Shown one piece after another: positions 7,832-24,472 of a stretch of 64,000 nt of DNA. Position 1 is the first letter of the stretch. Each line of letters starts with the position of its first letter. Source of the stretch: Ruminobacter sp964520475 (lineage in GTDB: Bacteria > Pseudomonadota > Gammaproteobacteria > Enterobacterales > Succinivibrionaceae); the NCBI GenBank assembly GCA_964520475.1, contig CAZFNS010000009.1, positions 1-64,000 of the forward strand, written 5' to 3'. The notes under the pieces were generated by a model. That model did not search any database, had not been told where the DNA came from, and saw nothing but the letters and a program-made list of their open reading frames with translations. Made by a program: the position numbers and the translations under genes.

Positions 7832-8509
7832 TCAGAACTTGACGTTGAAGCCCGCCGTCAGGTCGAACGAATCCAGCTCGATGTCATCCGTGAAGTATTC
7901 CGAGGACACCGTGCCGTAGTTCGCGTACCTCAGGCCCACGTCGAACCCGAAGTGATCGTTGAGCATGATTTCGGTGCCGCCCTTTATGTTGAAGGCGAAT
8001 TCGGAATTGCTCTCGCTGTAGCCGTCGATGTCGGCCTCGTTCTTGGCCACGCCGAGGCCCACCCCGATATAGGGAACCAGGACGTCGTTGGCGTGGTAGT
8101 TGCCGATCACGTTGAAGAACACGCCGTGCGACTTCACCGACATGTCGGTCGTGTAAAAGCCGTAGCGGTCCCAGACGTCGACGCTGTAGTCCTCTTTGGT
8201 GACGAAGAAGCCCTCGACCTCGGTCTTGAAGCCCATGCCGCCCCTGAACTCGTACTCGACGCCGATGCGGGGATTGGCGACGAACGAGGCGCCGTCGTCG
8301 ATGCTGTCGCTGTAGTAGCAGTCGTAGTAGTAGTCGCAGTAGTCGGAATCGTCCGCGTCGAGGTTGGTGAAGGCCACGCCCGCGGTCGCCCCGAAGTAGA
8401 GGCGCGCGAGCATGTTGGCGTCGGGATTCTGGGTAAAGTACGACGGCGAGGCCGGCGCGGCGGCGCAGGCGAGCGCGGCGAGGGCCGCGGCCGCGATTTT
8501 CGTTTTCAT
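7832..8509 (-). CDS. Outer-membrane beta-barrel protein (OmpA/Opa-like fold)
   Basis: 225 residues from the preferred ATG at 8509, which has AGGAG seven bases upstream; an ATG five codons earlier overlaps that ribosome site. MKTKIAAAALAALACAAAP is a signal peptide. The mature part alternates hydrophobic and polar residues in amphipathic strands, ends in the outer-membrane sorting signal GFNVKF, and fits an 8-strand barrel. An unusual first extracellular loop, near residues 45-70, is packed with Asp, Tyr and two Cys (DYCDYYYDCYYSDSIDD). The function is unknown; such proteins often act in adhesion or envelope stability. Confidence 0.8.
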   Translation of the reverse strand: MKTKIAAAALAALACAAAPASPSYFTQNPDANMLARLYFGATAGVAFTNLDADDSDYCDYYYDCYYSDSIDDGASFVANPRIGVEYEFRGGMGFKTEVEGFFVTKEDYSVDVWDRYGFYTTDMSVKSHGVFFNVIGNYHANDVLVPYIGVGLGVAKNEADIDGYSESNSEFAFNIKGGTEIMLNDHFGFDVGLRYANYGTVSSEYFTDDIELDSFDLTAGFNVKF

Positions 8510-8643
8510 GTCAAAACTCCTCATTGTAGTTTGTAGTTCCGATTTTCCGTCCGCGGGACCCCCGCCGCCGGCTCCCCCGCGCGGAAAAACCCGCCGGGCG
8601 GCCCGGGCGCGGCGCGGCCGCGCGACAAAAAAAATCGCCGATA

Positions 8644-8672
8644 AGTATACATATTATTCACTGAACGCGCAA
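8644..8672 (-). promoter_or_regulatory. Sigma-70-like promoter for the outer-membrane protein
   Basis: On the minus strand TTGCGC (8672-8667) and TATACT (8649-8644) are separated by 17 bases. The start point would give a leader of about 130 bases before the ATG at 8509. Confidence 0.5.
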
Positions 8673-8866
8673 GAGAGCGGCGGCCGATCCGCCGCCCCCG
8701 TCCCGTTTTCCGGGGTCGATCCCCGCCCCGGGGAGGGCGGGCGCCCGCCGGTCTTTTTGGCCATTGTGTGAACTGCACAGACAAAAAATAAACCCGCCAT
8801 TACAAAATATGGTACAATTTCCGCAGTCCCGTTAACGCATATAGTAGTATACCCCCAAGGAAGACA

Positions 8867-9772
8867 ATGACCGACCCGGTACTCAAGACCGAAGGATATC
8901 TGATCAACACGCTGCACCTCGACAGGTGCGACACCGCCTTCGTGTGCGAATACTTCAGCAGAAAGGCCCGGGAGCCGAGCTCGTCCGAATTCCTCAGGTC
9001 GCTGCCGATAGTCCTCGCGCTCGAGAACGCGGGCGACCTGCACGGCTTCGATTTCCGGGCGATCAGGGACTACGCGGCGGGGCTCGGCTTCAACGTCGCG
9101 GGCCTCAGCTCCACCTCGAACCCCAAGATCGCGCTGTTCATCAAAACCTGGAAGCTTCCGGTGTTCATGACCCGCCCGACGTCCGCCGCCGCGGCTCCCG
9201 CCGGGCGGCCGGTCCCGCCCGCGCCCGCGGGGGGCGGCGTTTCCGCCCGGGACGCCTCCGGGCGGCTGCCGGGCGGCGTCCCCGCCCCGTCCACGGTCAA
9301 GGTGGCCGGGCTGAACGCCGGGGTCCCCGCCCCGGCGCCCGCCGCCCCGCGCCCCCCGGAAAAGGAGCCTCCCGCCCCGGAAAAGCGGGCCGGGCCGGCC
9401 GAGGGGCCGGGGCGCGGCGAGCCGCGCCCGCCCGCCGATCCCGCCGCGACCCTGATCCACACGGGCAACATCCGCAGCGGCGCCAGCGTCGACGCGCGGA
9501 ACAAATCCCTGGTCGTCCTCGGCAACGTGGGCGACGGCGCCGAGATCGCGGCCGACGACTGCGTTTACGTGTTCGGCAGCGCGCGGGGCCGGATCCGGGC
9601 CGGCGGGCGCCGGAACACCGGCAGCGTCATCTACTGCAGCGATTTCAGGCCGCAGCTCGTCGCCATCGCCGGCATCTACAGCACCATCGAAAACATGCCG
9701 CAGAACGCGATCGGGCGCAGGGTGCTGGTGTCGCTCAGGAACAACGCGCTGGAGTACAAAATACAGGATTAG
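8867..9772 (+). CDS. minC: Septum site-determining protein MinC
   Basis: 301 residues. MinC blocks FtsZ polymerisation at the poles. Residues 1-105 match the MinC N-terminal domain (ending in IKTWKLPVFM), and about 200-301 match the C-terminal beta-helical domain that binds MinD (IRSGASVDARNKSLVVLGNVGDGAE, quoted in part; then GSVIYCSDFRPQLVAIAGIY). The two are joined by an unusually long Ala/Pro/Gly-rich linker of about 85 residues, against roughly 20 in E. coli, accounting for the extra length. AAGGAAG precedes the ATG. It is first in minC-minD-minE. TATAGT at 8840-8845 may be its -10 box but no good -35 is visible. Confidence 0.95.
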   Translation: MTDPVLKTEGYLINTLHLDRCDTAFVCEYFSRKAREPSSSEFLRSLPIVLALENAGDLHGFDFRAIRDYAAGLGFNVAGLSSTSNPKIALFIKTWKLPVFMTRPTSAAAAPAGRPVPPAPAGGGVSARDASGRLPGGVPAPSTVKVAGLNAGVPAPAPAAPRPPEKEPPAPEKRAGPAEGPGRGEPRPPADPAATLIHTGNIRSGASVDARNKSLVVLGNVGDGAEIAADDCVYVFGSARGRIRAGGRRNTGSVIYCSDFRPQLVAIAGIYSTIENMPQNAIGRRVLVSLRNNALEYKIQD

Positions 9773-9882
9773 GACGGAGGCGCCCGGCCCGGGCGCCCGC
9801 GCGGCCCCGGCGGCCGCCGCCGGAGTTTTTTACGGGCGCGCCCGCGCGCGCCCCCATTTTATGAGACGAAGGACATTGCTAA

Positions 9883-10914
9883 ATGGCAAGTGATTTAGAA
9901 GAAAAAGATTTGGCGGAAGAGGAAGCCCCGGCCGAAGTATCCGCGGCCGGACGGGAAGTCCGGGAGGACGCGCCGGCGGAGGCCGGCGCGCCCGGGGCGG
10001 CGGAGGAAGCGGCGACGGAGCCGGAGGAGGCCCGGCCGGAAGAGCCGGCGGAGCCCGAACCGGAAAAAACCGAGCCGGAAAAGCCCGATTACGGCGGCGA
10101 GTTCAAGGCCAAAATCATCGTGGTCACCTCCGGCAAGGGCGGCGTGGGCAAGACCACGTCGAGCGCGGCGATAAGCTCGGGCCTGGCCCTCGCGGGCAAG
10201 AAGACGGCCGTGATCGACTTCGACGTGGGCCTCAGGAACCTCGATCTGGTGATGGGCTGCGAGCGCCGGGTCGTCTACGACCTCGTGAACGTCATCAAGG
10301 AGGAGGCCACCCTGAGGCAGGCGCTCATCAGGGACAAGAACAGCGCCAATCTCTTTATTCTTCCCGCCTCCCAGACCAGGGACAAGGAGGCTCTGACCAG
10401 GGAAGGCGTGTACCGCGTGCTGCGCGAGCTCGACAAGATGAATTTCGAGTACATCATCTGCGACTCCCCCGCCGGCATCGAGACGGGCGCGCTGATGGCC
10501 ATGTATTTCGCGGACGTCGCCATCGTGGCGACCAACCCGGAAGTTTCCTCGGTGAGAGACTCGGACAGAATCATCGGCATCCTCGATTCCAAGAGCCGCC
10601 GGGCCGAGTACGGCCTGGAGCCGATCAAGCCCTACCTGCTCCTCACGCGCTACGATCCGGCCCGGGTCGACGGCGGCCACATGCTGAGCATGGACGAAGT
10701 CGTGGAGCTGCTCAGCATCGAACTCATCGGCGTGATCCCCGAGTCGAAGTCGGTGCTCGAGGCGTCCAACCTCGGCAAACCCACCGTGTACATCAAAGGC
10801 TCGGACGCCGGCATGGCCTATATGGACACGGTAAAGCGCCTGCTCGGACAGAAGGTGGAGCTGAGATTCACCCAGAAAGTCGGTCTCTTCAAACGCTTGT
10901 TAGGGAAAAAATAA
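9883..10914 (+). CDS. minD: Septum site-determining ATPase MinD with acidic N-terminal extension
   Basis: 343 residues against about 270 in E. coli. From about residue 74 it is a textbook MinD: deviant Walker A SGKGGVGKTT, DFDVGLRNLDLVMGCERR, CDSPAGIETGALMAMYFAD, and a C-terminal amphipathic membrane-targeting helix KVGLFKRLLGKK. MinD drives pole-to-pole oscillation and recruits MinC. The extra first ~73 residues are almost entirely Glu, Ala, Pro and Gly. The ATG at 9883 follows GAAGGA, and no alternative start codon lies close to where ordinary MinD would begin, so the extension appears to be translated. It lies between minC and minE; minE starts 1 base later. Confidence 0.95.
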   Translation: MASDLEEKDLAEEEAPAEVSAAGREVREDAPAEAGAPGAAEEAATEPEEARPEEPAEPEPEKTEPEKPDYGGEFKAKIIVVTSGKGGVGKTTSSAAISSGLALAGKKTAVIDFDVGLRNLDLVMGCERRVVYDLVNVIKEEATLRQALIRDKNSANLFILPASQTRDKEALTREGVYRVLRELDKMNFEYIICDSPAGIETGALMAMYFADVAIVATNPEVSSVRDSDRIIGILDSKSRRAEYGLEPIKPYLLLTRYDPARVDGGHMLSMDEVVELLSIELIGVIPESKSVLEASNLGKPTVYIKGSDAGMAYMDTVKRLLGQKVELRFTQKVGLFKRLLGKK

Positions 10915-10915
10915 T

Positions 10916-11227
10916 ATGTCATGGCTAACTGAACTGATTTACAGAAAAAAGCAAAACGCCCGCAGCAGCGCCAAGAGCAGGCTGCAGCTCGTGCTCATCC
11001 ACGACCGGGAGAACCGCGACGGCCCCGACTTCCTGCCCCAGCTTAAGCTCGACATCATCAACGCCATCAAGAAGTACGTGCAGATAAGCGACGAGCAGGT
11101 AAAGGTCAACGTGTCCCAGAAGAACGACACCTCCATGATGGAAGTGTCCGTGTCGCTGGATCCGAAGTACGACGACCATATCCCCGAAATCCGCGACCGC
11201 TACGCCGACGACGACGAGCTGAACTGA
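10916..11227 (+). CDS. minE: Cell division topological specificity factor MinE
   Basis: 103 residues, slightly longer than E. coli MinE (88). MinE stimulates MinD ATPase and restricts MinCD to the poles. The N-terminal membrane/MinD-binding part (SARSSAKSRLQLVLIHDR region, near residues 15-32) and the dimerising C-terminal domain (LKLDIINAIKKYVQIS, then VKVNVSQ) are intact. The last ~15 residues are acidic and absent from shorter homologues. It starts 1 base after the minD stop, so it is translationally coupled. Confidence 0.95.
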   Translation: MSWLTELIYRKKQNARSSAKSRLQLVLIHDRENRDGPDFLPQLKLDIINAIKKYVQISDEQVKVNVSQKNDTSMMEVSVSLDPKYDDHIPEIRDRYADDDELN

Positions 11228-11317
11228 GGCCCGGGCCTCCCCGGCGGAACCCCGCCGTTTTCCGCCCGGGCGGTCTCCCCCGCCCCGGGCCCGCCGCGCC
11301 GGCGCGTTCCCGCCGGC

Positions 11318-11444
11318 AAAAAAAAGACTCTGACAAAAAAACCTGCCAGAGTCTAAATGTGCAATAGCACACGGGATAAAACTGATCACCCTAGTAAAAG
11401 CAAACTGTGTACCAACTTTTAAAAAGATAATCATTTATACTTTT
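11318..11444 (-). ncRNA. Candidate small RNA convergent with minCDE
   Basis: On the minus strand a well-formed promoter (11451-11479) is followed by about 127 bases without an open frame, ending in GACTCTG ... CAGAGTC (11353-11326) and a run of eight T (11325-11318). Inside is a second hairpin, TGTGC-TATT-GCACA (11371-11358). Promoter, structured body and intrinsic terminator are all in the right order for an independent small RNA. It lies antisense to the 3' untranslated region of minE, whose own terminator is further on at 11494-11526. No known RNA family was recognised. Confidence 0.5.
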
Positions 11445-11450
11445 TGCTTA

Positions 11451-11479
11451 ATTATATATAATTTAATCAAATATTACAA
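11451..11479 (-). promoter_or_regulatory. Promoter of the candidate small RNA
   Basis: Minus-strand TTGTAA (11479-11474), a 17-base spacer and a consensus TATAAT (11456-11451). It sits in an AT-rich island and points towards the candidate small RNA; the start point would be near 11444. Confidence 0.55.
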
Positions 11480-11493
11480 GCCGCAAGGCGTCT

Positions 11494-11526
11494 CCACAGT
11501 TTCATAATGAGACTGTGGTTTTATTT
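11494..11526 (+). terminator. Terminator of the min operon
   Basis: CCACAGT (11494-11500) pairs with ACTGTGG (11512-11518), extendable with one mismatch, and is followed by TTTTATTTT. It is the first plus-strand intrinsic terminator after minE, about 270 bases past its stop. Confidence 0.75.
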
Positions 11527-12281
11527 TAAGAATCCCGTTCCCGAAATAGAACCGTTTTCATGACCCGGCGCGCGGGGCCGCGGGCGGATCCCAGGGACCG
11601 GAAGCGGCGCTCCCTTAAGACCAAATTTAAAAAACGTGATTTAAATCAAACCTGTGGCGGCGCGCCGCGGGCCGGCCTCCGCCCGACCGGCGGTTCGGGC
11701 GGTCCGAAGATCCCACCGGCCCGCCGGATTCTCATCGGCGCCGCCCCGGCTTCCGCCGCTCCGTTCCGTCCGGCGCTGGACCGCCGAAAAAACCGGGCCC
11801 GCCTGCGCGTTTGCCGGAACTCGGTTAAAAACGCCCGGCGCGGAAAATTCCGGGGCGTTAAAAGTTCATTCCGAGCTAACCCTCGGGATGCCGCGGCGCG
11901 TTCCGGACCCGCCCCGGTTTCCTCCCCTTTCCGCGCCCGCGGGAATAAAAAAAGACCGTACGGCCCGCGCNNNNNNNNNNNNNNNNNNNNNNNNNNNNNN
12001 NNNNNNNNNNNNNNNNNNNNNNNNNNNNNNNNNNNNNNNNNNNNNNNNNNNNNNNNNNNNNNNNNNNNNNGGTTTCCTCCCCTTTCCGCGCCCGCGGGAA
12101 TAAAAAAAGACCGTACGGCCCGCGCCGGCTCCCGTCCCGCCGTCACAATCCCCTTTTGCGGCTATAAATATAATATCGGTCTAAATATGGTCAGATTAAC
12201 TTGAATTTTTATTCTGCCATGCCAAAATAAAACCGTAAAAGCAGTCGCGGGCACGGGATACGCGAAATCGGGAGGCATGTA
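11527..12281. other. Gene-free stretch containing an assembly gap
   Basis: No credible coding region is seen. The frames are short, Arg/Pro-rich and interrupted. The stretch contains a 100-base N run at 11971-12070, so any gene here could be missing from the assembly. Confidence 0.6.
11916..12125. repeat. Identical 55-base sequences on both sides of an N gap
   Basis: 11916-11970 and 12071-12125 are identical over 55 bases and directly abut the 100-base N run. This is the pattern of two contigs that share a k-mer end overlap and were joined by a fixed-size N spacer, so the duplication is probably an assembly artefact. Confidence 0.85.
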
Positions 12282-12572
12282 ATGATAAACGGCGACGTCA
12301 GCGAATTCGCCGAGGGGATTCACAGCGGCTCCGAAATGGTTTTTCTCTGCGACGGGAAAAAATATTTCATCCGGGGGTGGCTCGAAATACGCAACGAGGC
12401 CGTGACTAGTGTTCTGTGCCTGGTAACTTGGGAACCGCCCTCCGACGATTATCTGCGGTTCGAGAGCGGCCCGGATTCCGACGTATTGGCCGAGCATTTT
12501 ATCGCGGCGCCGGTCTTCGAGGGAAAGACGTTTTGGGAAGTCGAGCGGGAAATAGAATGGGTCGACGCCTGA
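12282..12572 (+). CDS. Small hypothetical protein
   Basis: 96 residues, not recognised. The ATG is preceded by GGGAGG at a good distance. Codon use is less GC-biased than in flanking genes. Residues 18-30 (EMVFLCDGKKYFI) and 32-52 suggest a small beta-rich fold, followed by an acidic, Trp-containing C-terminus (FWEVEREIEW). There is no signal peptide and no membrane segment. It stands alone near an assembly gap, so it may be the survivor of a larger accessory locus; small orphan proteins of this sort are sometimes immunity or antitoxin proteins, but nothing here proves that. Confidence 0.6.
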   Translation: MINGDVSEFAEGIHSGSEMVFLCDGKKYFIRGWLEIRNEAVTSVLCLVTWEPPSDDYLRFESGPDSDVLAEHFIAAPVFEGKTFWEVEREIEWVDA

Positions 12573-13003
12573 CGGAACCTCGCCGGGCGGGACGCGATCC
12601 GAAAAAATTTCCGGCCGCATCCCGCGAACGGGTCCGCCGCGACCGCCCGCGGTCTCCGGCCGGTTCCGCCGGCGTCGCCATATCGCGCCGCCGGGACTTT
12701 TAAGACTCCGCCTTTACGACGGATCCCGGACGTGAAGGACGCGTTAGGGACGCCGCGAGGGACGCGGGAAGGATCCGCGCGGATCGTTTTCTCCGCGCCG
12801 CCCGGGCCGCCTCCCCCGGCGCGGGGAAACGCGTCCCGTCCGCCGGAAGGCCGGGAAGCCGGTCCCGGACACGTACCCGCGGATCCGAGCGGATCCGCGG
12901 GACTTACCGGCGTTTGCCGCGGGCGCGGGCTCATTCTCCGCGCGGGTTTCCCCCTTCCGGAACCGCGCCGGGCCCGGCGCGTTCCCGGCGCGTTCCCGAC
13001 GCG
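12573..13003. other. Intergenic region downstream of rpoC
   Basis: No gene is supported. The reading frames are low-complexity Arg/Pro/Gly frames. Only the rpoC terminator at its right edge is recognisable. Confidence 0.6.
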
Positions 13004-13033
13004 AAAGCCCCGGAGCGGAGGCTCCGGGGCTTT
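13004..13033 (-). terminator. Terminator of the rpoBC operon
   Basis: Perfect 13-bp stem AAAGCCCCGGAGC / GCTCCGGGGCTTT (13004-13016, 13021-13033) with a 4-base loop, 33 bases after the rpoC stop. The U residues lie inside the stem rather than in a long tail. Confidence 0.8.
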
Positions 13034-13065
13034 ACTTTATGCGGGGTCCGTCGCCGGACGCTCCG

Positions 13066-17649
<4,584 letters not shown>

Positions 17650-17691
17650 AAAATACTCCTTAAGCTCCCCGGGCGGCCCGGGGAGGGCTTA

Positions 17692-22164
<4,473 letters not shown>

Positions 22165-22289
22165 CGAAAAGATTACTCCAAAGATTGCTGCCGGTCGCGC
22201 CGGCCGACTGACTTACCCGAAAAACCCCGGAACCCCCGCCGGAACCGGCGGGAAGAGGCGGCCGGACGGGGTCCCCGTCCGCGTCCGGC

Positions 22290-22315
22290 CGCGGGAGCGG
22301 CGCTCCCGCGTTTTT
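22290..22315 (+). terminator. Hairpin with T-tract in the rpoB leader, plus orientation
   Basis: CGCGGGAGC-GGC-GCTCCCGCG followed by TTTTT on the plus strand. No plus-strand gene precedes it, so it may only be structure in the rpoB leader or stop antisense transcription. Further GC-rich complementary stretches at 22262-22290 add to the fold. Confidence 0.4.
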
Positions 22316-22342
22316 CGGAATAATTGCGTAGATAAACCTAGG

Positions 22343-22351
22343 ATTATAACA
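22343..22351 (-). promoter_or_regulatory. Extended -10 promoter for rpoBC
   Basis: On the minus strand TGTTATAAT is a perfect extended -10 element (TGnTATAAT) in an AT-rich segment about 180 bases before the rpoB start. No strong -35 is present, as is typical for extended -10 promoters. Confidence 0.55.
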
Positions 22352-22404
22352 AAATTTACGGAGCTTTTGGAAAATATTCGCTTTTTTTACTTTAAGACGG
22401 TCAG

Positions 22405-22425
22405 ATTGATTAAAATTTAATCAAT
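22405..22425. promoter_or_regulatory. Perfect AT-rich palindrome upstream of rpoB
   Basis: ATTGATTAAA and TTTAATCAAT flank a single central A: 10-bp arms with perfect symmetry. It lies about 55 bases upstream of the extended -10 element on the minus strand, a position suitable for a dimeric regulator or an UP-like element. Confidence 0.4.
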
Positions 22426-22520
22426 TTATGACGGACGGCGCGATTTTTTTTTCGCACCGCGGGATTTTGTTTCCGCCCGGGGAACGCCCCCGCCGGGCGG
22501 ATCCCCGGCGGAACCGGGGC

Positions 22521-23678
22521 TCAGATCCCCGCGGCCTCGCGGATCTTCGCCCGGAAACCGTCCAGGCTCCCGAGCCACTCGGCGCGCCAGCCGCGCTCGA
22601 GGAGCGCGGGTCCCCCGCCGCCGTAAACGACGTTATAAATGAAGTCGTCGACCAGCCGCCGGCTCGCGAGGAGGTCGCGCGCGGCGCCGAGCTCCTCCGC
22701 CTTCGCCCGCAGGAAGGCCTCGAGCTCCTTGCGCGCCGGGCTCACCCCGGGCAGCCGGTTCACCGAGTCGTAGGTCCTGAGCACGGGGCCGGTCGCGTCC
22801 TCCTCCGCCTCCCTCAGGGCGCGCAGGATGGCGTCCCCGTACTTGCGGACGGTCCGGCCGCCCGCCCCGCACTCGAGCAGCGCCGCCGGGCTCGCGGCCC
22901 CCGTCTCGGCGATTTTGACCAGGACGTTGTTGCGCAGGAAGAACGTGAGGGGCATGTCCTCGAACTCGCAGACGCGCTGGCGCAGCGTGCAGAGGGCGTG
23001 GGCCGCGCGCAGCTTCCGGTCGCCGAAGCGGCCCGTGCCCTTGAGCTTGAGGTAGGCGGCCTCGGCCCCGCCCGCCCCGGCGCGGCGGCGCGCCTCCTCG
23101 GCGAGCTCCTCCCGCAGGAAGCGGGCGGCCAGAGGCTTTTCCGCCATCTCGGCGGCGAAGCCGTCGTACAGGCGCTTGAGGTAAACGACGTCCTCGATCG
23201 CGTACTCGATCTGCTCGTCGCTGAGCGGCCGCCGCGCCCAGTCCGAGCGGGTCTCGGACTTGCTCATGACGACCCCCAGGCGGCGCTCGGCCAGGGCCCC
23301 GAGGCCCACCCCGGACTCGCCGTTCAGGAAGGCCTCGGCCACCTGCAGATCGAAGTAGTTCGCGGGGCTGAAGCCGCCGAACCCGTATTTGCGGGCCAGA
23401 TCGCCGAGGATCTCCATGTCCTCGCGCCCGGCGTGGCAGATCACCGGGCAGCGGGCCCCGATCAGGGCCCGGATCACCGGCTCGGCGTTTCTGAGGCTCA
23501 GCGCGTCCACCAGGAAGACCCGGCCGTCCACGCACAGCTGCAGCAGGCAGAAGCGCGGGTGATAGGTGGTCTCGCGGATGAACTCGGTGTCGAAGGCCAC
23601 GTACCCCGGCGCGGCAAACGCTTCCGCGAGCGGGGTCAGCTGGCTTTCCGACTCGATAAAGATGCAATTCATAACCAT
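22521..23678 (-). CDS. rnd: Ribonuclease D
   Basis: 385 residues, close to the E. coli enzyme. It trims 3' ends of tRNA and other stable RNAs. DEDDy exonuclease motifs are visible: DTEFIRE near residue 30 (ExoI), CHAGREDMEIL near 80 and FDLQVAEAFL near 108 (ExoII region), and YAIEDVVYLKRLY near 165 with the catalytic Tyr and Asp (ExoIII). The C-terminal half contains two HRDC-like helical regions. Two candidate start codons (23678 and 23672) lie 2 codons apart. It sits directly upstream of rpoB on the same strand, where ribosomal protein genes would be expected. Confidence 0.93.
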   Translation of the reverse strand: MVMNCIFIESESQLTPLAEAFAAPGYVAFDTEFIRETTYHPRFCLLQLCVDGRVFLVDALSLRNAEPVIRALIGARCPVICHAGREDMEILGDLARKYGFGGFSPANYFDLQVAEAFLNGESGVGLGALAERRLGVVMSKSETRSDWARRPLSDEQIEYAIEDVVYLKRLYDGFAAEMAEKPLAARFLREELAEEARRRAGAGGAEAAYLKLKGTGRFGDRKLRAAHALCTLRQRVCEFEDMPLTFFLRNNVLVKIAETGAASPAALLECGAGGRTVRKYGDAILRALREAEEDATGPVLRTYDSVNRLPGVSPARKELEAFLRAKAEELGAARDLLASRRLVDDFIYNVVYGGGGPALLERGWRAEWLGSLDGFRAKIREAAGI

Positions 23679-23769
23679 GTCGCGGGCGGCCCTTCCCGGG
23701 CCGTCTCCGCCGTCCTTTTTCGTTTATCCCGTTCCGCCCGCTTCCGGGGCTTGGCCGGCCCGCGGGCAT

Positions 23770-23798
23770 AAAAAAATCCGTTTCCCCGGGAAACGGAT
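23770..23798 (-). terminator. Terminator of the pilin-like gene
   Basis: Minus-strand ATCCGTTTCC-CGG-GGAAACGGAT (10-bp perfect stem, 23798-23776) followed by TTTTTT, about 25 bases after the pilin stop codon. Confidence 0.85.
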
Positions 23799-23821
23799 CG
23801 CGCGGCTCCGCCCGGCGGGCG

Positions 23822-24355
23822 TCAGCACTCTTCGGTGTTCAGCGTCACGGCGGGCATGGAGGCCGCGTCGGCCGCCGCCCGGTAGTTGAGGCTGCACCCG
23901 GAGGGCGCGGCGGTGCCCGGGGCGTAGATGCTGAGGCCGGCCTCGGCGGGGTACCAGCACCAGTCGCTGTCCCGCGCGCAGGGGTCCGGCGCGCCGCCCG
24001 GCGATCCTTGGGAGAAGGTTCCGTCCAGGGCCCGCAGGATGCCCTCCGCCGTCGCGTCGGGCTTGCCCCAGACGAGGGCGATTTCCCGGGAGGGGTCGCA
24101 GGCCTCCGCCGCGCCGGCGCTCTGCTCGGCGCAGATCGCGGCGCCCGCGGGAACCAGATCCTTGCCGGCCAGGATCGCCCGGCCGTACACCATGGCGACG
24201 GCGCTCTTCACCGTCCCCTTAAGGCCGTTCAGGACGCTCACGCGCGCGTCGGACTGCAGGTTCAGGAACCTCGGGGCGGCGGTCACGGCCAGGATCCCCA
24301 GGATCACGATCACCGTCACCAGCTCAATCAGCGTAAAACCGGATTGTCTTCTCAT
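23822..24355 (-). CDS. Type IV pilin-like protein, MSHA-type
   Basis: 177 residues from the ATG at 24355. MRRQSGFTLIELVTVIVILGIL is a class III prepilin signal (quoted here only as the region 1-22): a short basic leader ending in Gly, Phe at +1 and Glu at +5. The helix is followed by a globular domain with three cysteine-containing segments (ICAEQ, EACDPS, CARDSDWCWYPAEAG) and a C-terminal Cys close to the stop, resembling MSHA major or minor pilins. It needs a prepilin peptidase and assembly ATPase, neither of which is nearby, so it is an isolated pilin gene that probably uses a system encoded elsewhere. Confidence 0.8.
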   Translation of the reverse strand: MRRQSGFTLIELVTVIVILGILAVTAAPRFLNLQSDARVSVLNGLKGTVKSAVAMVYGRAILAGKDLVPAGAAICAEQSAGAAEACDPSREIALVWGKPDATAEGILRALDGTFSQGSPGGAPDPCARDSDWCWYPAEAGLSIYAPGTAAPSGCSLNYRAAADAASMPAVTLNTEEC

Positions 24356-24472
24356 CGTCGGTCTCCGGGCCTCCGCGGCGCCCGCCCCGCGCGGGCCGCG
24401 CGGGCGGCCGGGGGGCCGCCCGCTCTCCGCATTTATAGTACATCGGCGGAGCGTTGTCAACAGCCGCCGGCC

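Noticed and set aside
8764..8779. TGTGTGAACTGCACAG considered as a CRP site upstream of minC
   Set aside because: The right half does not match TCACA; only a loose palindrome remains.
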